A stretch of DNA of 64,000 nucleotides from positions 124,001 to 188,000 of the forward strand of contig NZ_JAHFZZ010000017.1 in NCBI RefSeq assembly GCF_018603905.1. Reading direction: 5' to 3'. This DNA is from Nonomuraea sp. NEAU-A123. Its GTDB lineage: Bacteria > Actinomycetota > Actinomycetes > Streptosporangiales > Streptosporangiaceae. Shown one piece after another: positions 1-9,679 of this stretch (position 1 is the stretch's first letter; each line of letters begins with the position of its first letter). A model generated the notes under the pieces. That model was not told the origin of the DNA. It was given only the letters and a program-made list of their open reading frames with translations, and ran no database searches. Made by a program: the position numbers and the translations under genes.

Positions 1-162
1 GACCGGGACGAAACCCTTGTGCCAGATCTCCGCGGCACCGCTGGTCCGCCAGGTCCCGACGGCTTGTGCGGCGTGGTCTTCGAACGTACGCGGTTCGAAC
101 GGGAGTCGGCTGCCGCCGAGGAGCACTATCCCGGCCAGGAGCGTCATCACTAATCGCAGCAT
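1..162 (-). CDS. Secreted/anchored hypothetical protein, N-terminal part only
   Basis: An open frame starts at an ATG on the minus strand (160-162) and runs off the left edge after 54 codons. It begins MLRLVMTLLAGIVLLGG, a short charged start followed by a hydrophobic stretch, so it reads as a signal peptide or single N-terminal membrane anchor. The exported part visible (residues about 20-54) contains W and H residues but no motif I recognise. It is divergent from the small secreted-protein gene at 256, leaving about 90 bp for promoters. Function unknown; the rest of the gene lies outside the window. Confidence 0.6.
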   Translation of the reverse strand, partial: MLRLVMTLLAGIVLLGGSRLPFEPRTFEDHAAQAVGTWRTSGAAEIWHKGFVPV

Positions 163-255
163 GTGGCGATCTTGACAGCGCGAACGCACCTAGGCGATCG
201 GGCCGGGTTCTTCTATGTTCGGTCTGACCGTAGGCCTCCGAAGGAGATGTTCACT

Positions 256-783
256 GTGAAGAGACTTCTCGAAGGAACCCCGTTACGTGCCGGTGTCGCG
301 GCCGTCGCGCTGGCCGGTGGACTGCTGGCCGCCACCCCCGCCGTTGCCGTGGCCGGTGAGCGTACTGTCGATTCGGTGTCGCAGACGGCCGCTGCGGCGC
401 GTCCCCGTAACGGCAAGATCCTCTACCACCGCCTCGGTGGCGGGCTGGGCACTCTCAAGATCAAGAACGGCACCTCCAGGGACGGCGTCGTCACGCTGGT
501 CAAGGGCAAGGCCAAGGCGGTCAGCATCTACGTTCGCGCCAGATCCACCGCCAGCGTCAAGGACGTCAGGGACGGGACGTACCGGGTCTACTTCACCACC
601 GGCTCCCGGTTCAGCACGTCGAAGGGCAGGTTCGGCCGGAACGCCGTTTACCAGCGGTTCAACGATCGGCTGAAGTTCGCCACGACCGCTACCTCGGCGA
701 GCATCTGGACCCTGACCCTCAACCCGGTCAGGGGAGGCAACGCGCGGACCAGCTCCATCAACCCGAGGGATTTCCCGGCTTAG
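256..783 (+). CDS. Small secreted hypothetical protein
   Basis: A 175-residue protein if started at GTG 256, which sits 9 nt after a perfect AAGGAG (241-246). An ATG at 247 directly abuts that site and is less likely. Residues 1 to about 35 form a classic signal peptide (MKRLLEG..., an alanine/valine-rich core, then A-rich cleavage region). The mature part is basic, rich in G, R, T and S, with short beta-strand-like segments (YRVYFTTG, WTLTLNP), and has no cysteine pair or catalytic motif. It is probably exported and folded as a small beta domain. I do not recognise the family. A strong hairpin follows it at 810-851. Confidence 0.7.
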   Translation: MKRLLEGTPLRAGVAAVALAGGLLAATPAVAVAGERTVDSVSQTAAAARPRNGKILYHRLGGGLGTLKIKNGTSRDGVVTLVKGKAKAVSIYVRARSTASVKDVRDGTYRVYFTTGSRFSTSKGRFGRNAVYQRFNDRLKFATTATSASIWTLTLNPVRGGNARTSSINPRDFPA

Positions 784-809
784 CCACGGTAGATAGTCAG
801 GGAGCGTAA

Positions 810-851
810 CTTGCCCCCGGTTTGATGTGAAAAGTCACTACCGGGGGCAAG
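810..851. terminator. Perfect 12-bp stem-loop between secreted-protein gene and rsbQ-like gene
   Basis: CTTGCCCCCGGT (810-821) is perfectly complementary to ACCGGGGGCAAG (840-851), with an 18-nt loop that itself contains a GTGA/TCAC pairing. It lies 27 nt after the stop at 783 and 44 nt before the ATG at 896. There is no T-run, as is usual for actinomycete terminators. Most likely a terminator for the upstream gene; a 5' leader role for the downstream pair cannot be excluded. Confidence 0.65.
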
Positions 852-895
852 GGGTTTCCAGCGAGTGTTCTCCTGCCGGCGGAAGGGTGACGGAA

Positions 896-1696
896 ATGGG
901 GGATATCGGAGCCAGGAACCATGTGGTGGTGAGCGGCCGTACGGACGGGCCGACGGTGATGTTGGCCCACGGGTTCGGCTGCGACCAGAACCTGTGGCGT
1001 CTGGTGGCGCCGGAGTTGGCCCGCGACTTCCGGGTGGTGCTGTTCGATCACGTGGGGGCGGGCCGGTCCGATCTGTCGGCCTGGCGGCCGGAGCGCTACG
1101 CCACGCTGGACGACTATGCCGAGGACATCCTGCGGATCTGCCGGGAGCTGGACCTCTCGGACGTGGTCTTCGTGGGCCACTCGGTCAGCGCGATGATGGG
1201 CGTGCTCGCGGCGATCCAGGAGCCACAGCGGTTCGCCAAGCTGGTGCTGCTGGTCCCCTCGCCCTGCTACATCGACGACGAGGGTTACCGGGGCGGGTTC
1301 AGCCGGGCCGACATCGATGAGCTGCTGGAGTCGCTGGACAGCAACTATCTGGGCTGGTCCGCGGCGATGGCGCCGGTGATCATGGGCAATCCGGACCGTC
1401 CCGAGCTGGGTGAGGAACTGACCAACAGCTTCTGCCGTACCGATCCGCTGATCGCGCGGTCGTTCGCCCGGGTGACGTTCCTGTCGGATCACCGGGCCGA
1501 GCTGGCCAAGGTGAGTGTGCCGACGCTGGTGGTCGAGTGTGTGGAGGACGTGATCGCGCCCCGCGAGGTCGGCGCGTTCGTTCACGCCCAGATCGAGGGG
1601 AGCCGGCTCGTCACGCTGCCCGCGACCGGTCACTGCCCGCAGCTGAGCGCCCCGGAGGTCACTATCGAGGCGATCGCCTCCTTCGCCGCTCGGTGA
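896..1696 (+). CDS. rsbQ: RsbQ-like alpha/beta hydrolase
   Basis: A 266-residue alpha/beta hydrolase strongly resembling Bacillus RsbQ, which is needed for energy-stress signalling through the phosphatase RsbP; this family is also related to plant D14/KAI2 receptors. Visible: oxyanion region AHGFGCDQN, nucleophile elbow GHSVSAMMG, an RsbQ-type lid region with PSPCYIDD, GNPDRPEL and FCRTDP, then the acid (VEDVIAPREVG) and the histidine (TGHCPQLS). ATG 896 is chosen because GGAAGGG lies at 881-887; the longer frame from 827 crosses the hairpin. Its stop overlaps the next start (TGATG), so it is translationally coupled to the PAS-PP2C gene, as in the Bacillus rsbQP pair. The ligand is unknown. 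Recognition is from sequence similarity; the signalling role is inferred. Confidence 0.85.
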   Translation: MGDIGARNHVVVSGRTDGPTVMLAHGFGCDQNLWRLVAPELARDFRVVLFDHVGAGRSDLSAWRPERYATLDDYAEDILRICRELDLSDVVFVGHSVSAMMGVLAAIQEPQRFAKLVLLVPSPCYIDDEGYRGGFSRADIDELLESLDSNYLGWSAAMAPVIMGNPDRPELGEELTNSFCRTDPLIARSFARVTFLSDHRAELAKVSVPTLVVECVEDVIAPREVGAFVHAQIEGSRLVTLPATGHCPQLSAPEVTIEAIASFAAR

Positions 1697-2919
1697 TGAA
1701 CGCGCCCGGGCACGGCGGTCGGAGGGAGGTGGTGGTGTTCTCCTCGCTGCTGGAGGACAGCGCCGAGGACCTGTACGAGAACGCGCCCTGCGGCTACCTG
1801 TCCACGCTCCTGGACGGCCAGATCGCCAAGGTCAACGCCACCCTGCTGGGCTGGCTCGGCTACACCCGAGAGGAACTCGTCGGCCGCCGAGCCTTCTCCG
1901 ACCTGCTCACCGTCGGCGGCCGGCTGTACCACGAGACCCATTTCGCGCCGCTGCTCAGGCTGCAGGGCGAGGTCGGCGGCGTGGCCCTGGAGCTGCGGAC
2001 CGCCGACGGCAGCAGGCTGCCGGTGCTGGTCACCTCCAAGGTCAAGTCCGGCGCCGACGGACGGCCCCAGCTCATCCGCACCACGATCTTCGACGCCTCC
2101 GACCGCCGCGCCTACGAACGCGAGCTGCTGCGGGCCCGTCAGGAGGCCGAGCTCGACCGCGAACGGCTCCAGCGCCTGGTCAGGACCTTGCAGCACAGCC
2201 TGTTGCCGTCCTCGCTGCCGCAGGTGCCCGGCCTGCGGGCCGCCGCCCACTACCACATCGCCTCCCGCGACGAGGTCGGCGGCGACTTCTACGACCTGTT
2301 CCCGCTGACCTCCGCGCGGTGGGGCTTCTTCCTGGGGGACGTGTGCGGCAAAGGCGCCGGTGCCGCGACGGTGACCTCGCTGATCCGCTACACCCTGCGC
2401 GCGGCCGCGGTCTACGACTCCGACCCGGTGACCGTACTGGACACCCTCAACGCCGCCCTGCACCAGGAATACCACGGTGACGACCCCCGCTACTGCACCG
2501 CGATCTTCGGCATTCTCGCCCCTGACGGTGACGGCTTCTCCATCACGCTGGCCAGCGGCGGCCACCCTCCGTGCCTGCTGCTGCGCGCCGACGGCACCGC
2601 CGACTACCAGCCCACCCCGAACGGCCTGCTCATCGGCATCCTGCCCAGCGCCACGTTCACCTCCAGAGCGATTCACCTGGGACCGGGTGACACGCTGCTG
2701 CTGTACACCGACGGCTTGACCGAGGCCCGTACCGGCGCCACCGGCACCCCCGACGGCCGCTTCGGAGACGAAGCACTGCACGCCTTCGCCACGCGCCTCG
2801 CCCCCACCACCGCGAGCGCGGCCGTCGCCGCCCTGGCCGGCCTGCTCGAAGGCTTCGGCACCGGTCTGGACGACGACACCGCCATCCTCGCGCTCAGCGT
2901 CCCTTCGCCCGGGGAGTGA
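1696..2919 (+). CDS. rsbP: PAS-PP2C phosphatase, RsbP-like
   Basis: A 407-residue cytoplasmic PP2C/SpoIIE-type serine phosphatase. ATG 1696 overlaps the rsbQ-like stop by one base. Residues about 15-140 form a PAS domain (ENAPCGYLST, GYTREELVGR, LRTADGS). A charged helix at about 140-175 (ERELLRARQEAELDRERL) is the expected coiled-coil linker. The phosphatase domain (about 180-405) has the metal-binding and core motifs GGDFYD, GDVCGKG, SGGHPP, YTDGLTEAR and a terminal DDDTAIL. In the Bacillus model the hydrolase partner activates the phosphatase, which dephosphorylates an anti-anti-sigma factor. No sigma, anti-sigma or antagonist gene is adjacent here, so its target is unknown. It converges on the GH1 gene with a 7-bp gap. 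Confidence 0.85.
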   Translation: MNAPGHGGRREVVVFSSLLEDSAEDLYENAPCGYLSTLLDGQIAKVNATLLGWLGYTREELVGRRAFSDLLTVGGRLYHETHFAPLLRLQGEVGGVALELRTADGSRLPVLVTSKVKSGADGRPQLIRTTIFDASDRRAYERELLRARQEAELDRERLQRLVRTLQHSLLPSSLPQVPGLRAAAHYHIASRDEVGGDFYDLFPLTSARWGFFLGDVCGKGAGAATVTSLIRYTLRAAAVYDSDPVTVLDTLNAALHQEYHGDDPRYCTAIFGILAPDGDGFSITLASGGHPPCLLLRADGTADYQPTPNGLLIGILPSATFTSRAIHLGPGDTLLLYTDGLTEARTGATGTPDGRFGDEALHAFATRLAPTTASAAVAALAGLLEGFGTGLDDDTAILALSVPSPGE

Positions 2920-2926
2920 ACCGGGC

Positions 2927-4321
<1,395 letters not shown>

Positions 4322-4322
4322 G

Positions 4323-6602
4323 TCACTCCTTGGAGCTGAGGGTGATCTCGATGTGGTCGATGCCGGGGGCCGCGGCGCCGTCGACGCCCGCGTACCGCAG
4401 GTTCCAGGGGGCGGGCGCGCCCTGGAGGCGGCGGGCGTGGACGCGGTCGCCCGAGCGGGACACCTCGAACACGGCCCCGGCGCCGCCGTCCACGGCGGGC
4501 ACGGTGACGGTGCGGGACGCGCCGTCGGCGAGCTGGTAGGCGGTCAGGGTGACGCCGTCGGCGTAGTCGTAGTCGGGCCGGTCCGCGCGGGCGCCCGTCG
4601 CCAGCACCGCTCCCGGCCGTACCAGCAGCGGCAGGCTGTCGAACCCGTGCCGCTCGGTACGCCAGCCGGGCCCGGTGACGGTCTCGCCGTCGAGCAGCCT
4701 GGTCCACACACCGTCTGGCACGTAGTAGGAAATATCACCATCCGCCGACAGCACTGGAGCCACCAGCAGATCGGGCCCGAGCATGTACTGGGCGTCCAGG
4801 TGGTCGCAGGCCCGGTCGCCGGGGAACTCCAGGTGCATCGCCCGCATCATCGGCAGGCCCTCATGGGTGGCCTGGACGGCGGCACCGTACAGATAGGGCA
4901 TCAGCCGCAGCTTCCACCGGGTGAAGGAGCGCAGCACGTCGACCGACTCCTCGTCGAACAGCCACGGCACCCGATACGACCCGCTCCCGTGCAACCGGCT
5001 GTGCGACGACAGCAGCCCGAACGCGACCCAGCGCTTGAAGACCGCCGGATCCGGCCGCCCCTCGAACCCGCCGATGTCGTGGCTCCAGAACCCGAACCCG
5101 GCCAGGCCCAGCGACAGCCCGCCGCGCAGGCTCTCCGCCATCGCCTCGAACGTCGACTCGCAGTCGCCGCCCCAGTGCACCGGCAGCCGCTGCCCGCCGA
5201 CCGTGGCCGCCCGCGCGAACAGCACGGCCTCGCCCGCGCCCCGCCGCTCGGCCAGTACGTCGTGCACGGTCTGGTTGTAGAGCAGACTGTAGTAGTTGTG
5301 CATCCGCTCGGGGTCCGAGCCGTCGGCGTAGACCACGTCGGTGGGGATGCGCTCGCCGAAGTCGGTCTTGAACGCGTCCACCCCCATGTCGAGCAGCCCG
5401 CGCAGCTTGTCCGCGTACCATTCGCGGGCGGCCGGGGAGGTGAAGTCCACCACCGCGCGCCCCGCCTGCCAGTGGTCGTCCTGCCAGACGCTGCCGTCCG
5501 CGCGGCGCAGCAGGTGACCGGCCGCCGCCCCCTCGTCGAACAGCGCGGACGCCTGCCCGATGTACGGATTGAGCCACAGGCAGACCCGCAGCCCGCGCTC
5601 CTTGAGCCGGGCGATCATCCCCGCAGGATCCGGGAACACCTCGGGATCCCACTCGAAGTCACACCATCGGAACTGCCGCATCCAGAAGCAGTCGAAATGG
5701 AACACGCTCAGCGGCAGCCCCCGCTCGGCCATCCCGTCCACGAACGACGCCACGGTGGCCTCGTCGTAGTCGGTCGTGAACGACGTGGACAGCCACAGCC
5801 CGAACGACCACGCGGGCGGCAGCGCCGGCCGGCCGGTCAACGCCGTGTACCGGCGCAGGATCTCGGCGGGCGTCGGCCCGTGAATGATCAGGTACTCCAG
5901 GTCGTGGCTCTCGGTGCTGAACTGCACCCGCGACACCGTCTCCGAGCCGACCTCGAACGAGACCCGTCCGGGATGGTTGACGAACACCCCGTAACCGCGG
6001 TTGGTGAGGTAGAAGGGAATGTTCTTGTAGGCCATCTCGCTGCTGGTGCCGCCGTCGTCGTTCCAGATGTCGACCGACTGCCCGTTGCGCACCAGCGCGC
6101 CGAACCGCTCGCCCAGCCCGTACACCAGCTCCCCGGCGCTCAGCCGAAGTTGCTCGACCATGAAGTGCCGTTCGTCGGCATCGTGCATGATGCCCAGGCT
6201 CTTGCCGGCGCTGCGGGTCAGCTCCCGGCCGTCCGCGCTGAAGGACATCTCCCACGGCAGGTCCCGGCGCACCTTGACGGTCAGGGCGCCGCTGGTCAGG
6301 CTCGCCTCCTCGCCGTCCACGACGATCTTCACCGCGGGCGCCTCGTCCCGTACCTCGAAAACCGGCGCGGCCGGTACGGACCCGGCGAAGTGCACCGCAC
6401 GGACCCTGATCACGTCCGGCATGGGGGACGACAGGTCCACCCGCAGGACCGGCCCGTCGATGGTGTTGCCGCGACGGGTGATCGGCCGCGTCGGCGCCAG
6501 CACCCGCAGCGAGGCGGCGTCCGCGGTCACGTCGTGGGCCGCGGTGGCGTAGTCGCCCCGCACCCCGGGACGCATCCGCCAATAGCCGTCTTTGAACTTC
6601 AT
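4323..6602 (-). CDS. GH31 alpha-xylosidase (YicI-like)
   Basis: A 759-residue glycoside hydrolase family 31 protein close to E. coli YicI throughout. The N-terminus MKFKDGYWRMRPGV matches the YicI-type beta domain. The nucleophile motif is FKTDFGERIPTD (Asp near residue 413) and the acid/base motif HWGGDC (Asp near 477). MAESLRGGLSLGL, GFWSHDIGGFE and SSHSRLHGSGSYR follow as in alpha-xylosidases. There is no signal peptide, so it acts in the cytoplasm on the non-reducing-end alpha-1,6-xylose of imported oligosaccharides. It lies 25 nt downstream of the permease gene and 1 nt before GH1. Alpha-glucosidase is the alternative in this family, but the YicI-type active-site segments favour alpha-xylosidase. 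Confidence 0.9.
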   Translation of the reverse strand: MKFKDGYWRMRPGVRGDYATAAHDVTADAASLRVLAPTRPITRRGNTIDGPVLRVDLSSPMPDVIRVRAVHFAGSVPAAPVFEVRDEAPAVKIVVDGEEASLTSGALTVKVRRDLPWEMSFSADGRELTRSAGKSLGIMHDADERHFMVEQLRLSAGELVYGLGERFGALVRNGQSVDIWNDDGGTSSEMAYKNIPFYLTNRGYGVFVNHPGRVSFEVGSETVSRVQFSTESHDLEYLIIHGPTPAEILRRYTALTGRPALPPAWSFGLWLSTSFTTDYDEATVASFVDGMAERGLPLSVFHFDCFWMRQFRWCDFEWDPEVFPDPAGMIARLKERGLRVCLWLNPYIGQASALFDEGAAAGHLLRRADGSVWQDDHWQAGRAVVDFTSPAAREWYADKLRGLLDMGVDAFKTDFGERIPTDVVYADGSDPERMHNYYSLLYNQTVHDVLAERRGAGEAVLFARAATVGGQRLPVHWGGDCESTFEAMAESLRGGLSLGLAGFGFWSHDIGGFEGRPDPAVFKRWVAFGLLSSHSRLHGSGSYRVPWLFDEESVDVLRSFTRWKLRLMPYLYGAAVQATHEGLPMMRAMHLEFPGDRACDHLDAQYMLGPDLLVAPVLSADGDISYYVPDGVWTRLLDGETVTGPGWRTERHGFDSLPLLVRPGAVLATGARADRPDYDYADGVTLTAYQLADGASRTVTVPAVDGGAGAVFEVSRSGDRVHARRLQGAPAPWNLRYAGVDGAAAPGIDHIEITLSSKE

Positions 6603-6627
6603 GACAATCCGTTCGTGAGTGGAGTGG

Positions 6628-7467
6628 TCAGCCCTTGACGCTGCCGGCCACGAGATCGAGCCGCCAGAACCGCTGCAGGAACAGGAACAGCGCGATGATC
6701 GGGATGATCGACAACAGCGAGCCGCTGATCACCAGGCTGTACAGGGCCGGCTGCGAGGCGCCCCGGTTGAGCAGCGAGTAGAGCCCCACGGTGAGCGGGA
6801 AGCGGTCGTCGTTGGCCAGCATGATGTACGGCAGCAGGAAGTTGTTCCAGATCCCGATGAACTGCAGCAGGAACACCGTCACCAGCCCCGGCGTCATGAT
6901 CGGCACGCCGACCGACCACAACAGCCGGAACTCGCTCGCCCCGTCCACCCGGCCGGCCTCGAGGATCTCGTCCGGCACGGCCGCGGCGGCGTAGATGCGG
7001 CACAGGTAGATGCTGTACGGGCTGATGACGCTGGGCAGGATGACCGACCAGTAGGTGCCGACCATCCCCATGTCCGACAGCAGCAGGTACTGCGGGATGG
7101 CCAGGGTGATCTGCGGCACCAGCACCCCGGCCAGCAGCGCCCCGAAGATCAGCCGCTGCCCGGCGAAGCGGTATTTGGCCAGGGCGTACCCGCACGCGGC
7201 CGACACGACCACGGTCAGGAACGCGCCGCCGCCGGCGTAGATGAGGCTGTTGAGCATCCACAGCCAGAACCGCCCGTTGCCGTACGCGCTCAGCGCGGCG
7301 ATGTTCTCGGTGAAGCCGCCGTTGAAGCTTGGCCGGCCGGAGAACGTGGTGAACAGCTCCTCCGGGCCCTTCGTCGCCGCGATCACCACCCACAGCAGGG
7401 GCAGCAGGGCGTACACGCCGCCGAGCGCCAGGATCAGCGTGGGCACGATCTTGGTAGGCGCTCTCAT
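6628..7467 (-). CDS. Carbohydrate ABC transporter permease (MalG/LacG type)
   Basis: A 279-residue inner-membrane permease with six predicted hydrophobic segments. The EAA-type loop contacting the ATPase reads EAGRVDGASEFRLLWSVGVP (near residue 190). It begins with ATG overlapping the stop of the other permease (ATGA, 7464-7467), so the two subunits are coupled. No ATPase gene is in the operon; as in many actinomycete CUT1 systems a shared MsiK-type ATPase encoded elsewhere probably energises it (known for the class, inferred here). With the binding protein it should import the oligosaccharides cleaved by GH42, GH31 and GH1. Confidence 0.9.
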   Translation of the reverse strand: MRAPTKIVPTLILALGGVYALLPLLWVVIAATKGPEELFTTFSGRPSFNGGFTENIAALSAYGNGRFWLWMLNSLIYAGGGAFLTVVVSAACGYALAKYRFAGQRLIFGALLAGVLVPQITLAIPQYLLLSDMGMVGTYWSVILPSVISPYSIYLCRIYAAAAVPDEILEAGRVDGASEFRLLWSVGVPIMTPGLVTVFLLQFIGIWNNFLLPYIMLANDDRFPLTVGLYSLLNRGASQPALYSLVISGSLLSIIPIIALFLFLQRFWRLDLVAGSVKG

Positions 7468-8360
7468 CGATCGCTCCTCGCGCTACGGGTCCTGAAGACG
7501 GCCAGCGCGGCCAGTGACAGCAGCACCGTCGCGCCGGCCAGCAACACCGAGCTGGCCGCGCCCAGGTAGATGTCGTTGTCCACGAACGCCTGCTGGTAGA
7601 TCCGCATCAGGGGCACCCAGTCCTGGCTGATGGCGTTGGTCATCGGCCGCAGCGTGGCCGGCTCGCTGAAGACCTGCAGCATGCCGATCAGGGTGAAGAC
7701 CGAGGTCATGGTGAGCGCCGGGCGCAGGAGCGGCACCTTGATCCGCAGCGCGATCCGCCACTCGGTGGCGCCGTCGATGCGGGCCGCCTCGTACAGCTCC
7801 TTGGGGATGGCCCGCAGCGTGGTGTAGAGCACCACCATGTTGAACCCGACCGAGCCCCACACGGCGATGTTGGCCACCGAGAAGAAGATCGACACGTCGC
7901 CGAAGAAGTCCGCGGCCGGCAGGCCGGCCCCCTCCAGGGCGGCGCTGATCGGGCTGACCGCCGGCAGGTAGATGAACCCCCAGAGGAGGCTGGCGATGAC
8001 GCCCGGCACCGCGTACGGCAGGAAGATCGTGATCCGCGAGGCGCGCTTGCCCCCGACCCTGGGCGCGTCCAGCAGCAGGGCGAACAGCAGGGCCAGGCCC
8101 ATGGTGGCGGGCACCATGATCACGCCGTAGCCGAGCATACGCTGCATCGCCTCGTACAGCGCCGAGTCCTGGATCGCCTCCAGGTAGTTCTCCAGGCCGA
8201 TGAACACCTCGGTCCGGATGCCGAACCCGGCGCCCCGCACCCGCATGGCGTGCAGGCTCAGCCAGATGGCGTACCCGATCGGCACCACGATGAAGACCGT
8301 GAACAGGATGACGGCCGGCGCCGCCATCAGGTACGGCGCCCGCTTTTGCTGTCCGGTCAT
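7464..8360 (-). CDS. Carbohydrate ABC transporter permease (MalF/LacF type)
   Basis: A 298-residue permease starting MTGQQKRAPYLMAAPAVILF, with an N-terminal membrane segment followed by five more. The ATPase-contact loop is EAARIDGATEWRIALRIKVP (about residues 200-219). The ATG at 8360 overlaps the binding-protein stop (ATGA), which fixes the start; a much longer frame upstream is only a shadow. It pairs with the downstream permease to form the CUT1-type channel. Confidence 0.9.
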   Translation of the reverse strand: MTGQQKRAPYLMAAPAVILFTVFIVVPIGYAIWLSLHAMRVRGAGFGIRTEVFIGLENYLEAIQDSALYEAMQRMLGYGVIMVPATMGLALLFALLLDAPRVGGKRASRITIFLPYAVPGVIASLLWGFIYLPAVSPISAALEGAGLPAADFFGDVSIFFSVANIAVWGSVGFNMVVLYTTLRAIPKELYEAARIDGATEWRIALRIKVPLLRPALTMTSVFTLIGMLQVFSEPATLRPMTNAISQDWVPLMRIYQQAFVDNDIYLGAASSVLLAGATVLLSLAALAVFRTRSARSDR

Positions 8361-9679
8361 CCGCCGACGACCTGGTAGCCCTGCTTCTTCAGGTCGGCGA
8401 CGCTCGCCTGCTGCACCTTCGTGGCCACGGCCGCTAGGTCGGCCTTGTTCTTGACCGCGGTCGGCAACTGGTCCTCGAACTGGCCGTAGGTGACGTTGGT
8501 GTTCGGCCCCCAGCTGTCGAAGCCGCGCGCCGTCTGCGAGATCTTCGAGGCCGACTCGTAGTAGTCGGGCTGTCCGGTCATGTACTCGGGCGCGGTGTCG
8601 AGCCCGCCGGAGGTCTGGCCGAGCGTGGCGGCCGGATAGAGCCCGATCTCGACGAGCACCTTCAGTGCTTCGGGGTCGGTGCTCAGCCACCTGGCGAACT
8701 TCGCCGCCTGCGGCTTCTGCTTGGAGGTCGCGCTCACCGCGGTGGACGAGCCGCCCCAGAAGCCGGTGACGTTCTCGCTCGCGCTCCACTGCGGCAGCGG
8801 GGCCATCTTCCACTTGCCCTTGCTGGAGGGGGCGACGCCCGCGAGGACGCCGGAGCCCCAGACCGCGCTCGGCCAGGCGATGATGGTGCCGTCGTTCATC
8901 TGGCTGTTCCACTGCGGCGTGTACATCGGGTCGCCGAGCACCGCGCCCGAGTTGACCAGCCCGCCCCAGAAGCTCAGCACCTTGCGCGTGGCGGGGTCGT
9001 CGATGGCGACCTTCCACGCCTCCTTCTCGTTGGACCACCAGTTGGCCCCGGCCTGCTGGGCGAACCCGGCCACCCAGCCGGCGTCGCCGGGAGAGAACGT
9101 GGTCAGGTAGCGCTTGGCGTCCTTCTGCCGGACCGTCTCGGCGAGCGCGCCGAACTCCTCCCAGGTCTTCGGCACTTCCAGGCCCAGCTTCTCGAACAGG
9201 TCCTCGCGGTAGAAGAGCATCATCGGGCCGACGTCCGCGGGCACCGCGTAGGTGGCGCCGCCGAAGGAGGTCAGGTTCCAGGTGCCTTCGGGGAAGGCGG
9301 ACTTGACCGGGGCGATCACGTTGGTCAGGTCCTGCAGGGCGTTGTTGGTGATCAGGGTCGGCAGCGACTGGTACTCCGCCTGCAGGACATCGGGCGCGTT
9401 GCCCGCCTTGACCGCGGTCAGGAACTTGGCGATCAGCTCGTCGCTGGCGGCCTGCCCGCTGAGGGTGACCTTCTGGGTGGGGTTCTTCTTGTTCCAGAGG
9501 TCGACGACGCGCTGGATGTTCTCCGCCCAGCTCCAGAAGACGAGGGAGGCCGCGGCGTTCTCGTCCCCGGCGACGGGGGAGGGAGCCGGGGCGCCCGCGT
9601 CGGAGCCGGGGTCGCCGGTGCCGCAACCGGCCAGGAGCAGCGTGGCGGCCGACGAGAGGAGGAACGTTCTTCTACGCAA
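8357..9679 (-). CDS. Extracellular sugar-binding lipoprotein (CUT1 family)
   Basis: A 440-residue solute-binding protein. I place the start at TTG 9679 because GGAG lies 6 nt upstream and translation from there gives LRRRTFLLSSAA followed by lipobox LLLAGC (lipidated Cys near residue 18). Family 1 features follow: LVFWSWAENIQRVVDLWNKK, a central PADVGPMMLFYRED and W-rich binding segments. The start overlaps the GH42 stop by 8 nt. It is anchored outside the membrane and captures oligosaccharides for the two permeases downstream. Ligand specificity cannot be read directly; the enzyme set suggests xyloglucan oligosaccharides. Confidence 0.88.
   Translation of the reverse strand: MRRRTFLLSSAATLLLAGCGTGDPGSDAGAPAPSPVAGDENAAASLVFWSWAENIQRVVDLWNKKNPTQKVTLSGQAASDELIAKFLTAVKAGNAPDVLQAEYQSLPTLITNNALQDLTNVIAPVKSAFPEGTWNLTSFGGATYAVPADVGPMMLFYREDLFEKLGLEVPKTWEEFGALAETVRQKDAKRYLTTFSPGDAGWVAGFAQQAGANWWSNEKEAWKVAIDDPATRKVLSFWGGLVNSGAVLGDPMYTPQWNSQMNDGTIIAWPSAVWGSGVLAGVAPSSKGKWKMAPLPQWSASENVTGFWGGSSTAVSATSKQKPQAAKFARWLSTDPEALKVLVEIGLYPAATLGQTSGGLDTAPEYMTGQPDYYESASKISQTARGFDSWGPNTNVTYGQFEDQLPTAVKNKADLAAVATKVQQASVADLKKQGYQVVGG

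Noticed and set aside
7464..9626. Single 720-codon fusion of a binding protein and permease
   Set aside because: The first 400 codons are the wrong frame of the binding-protein gene; the real permease starts at ATG 8360 with an ATGA overlap.
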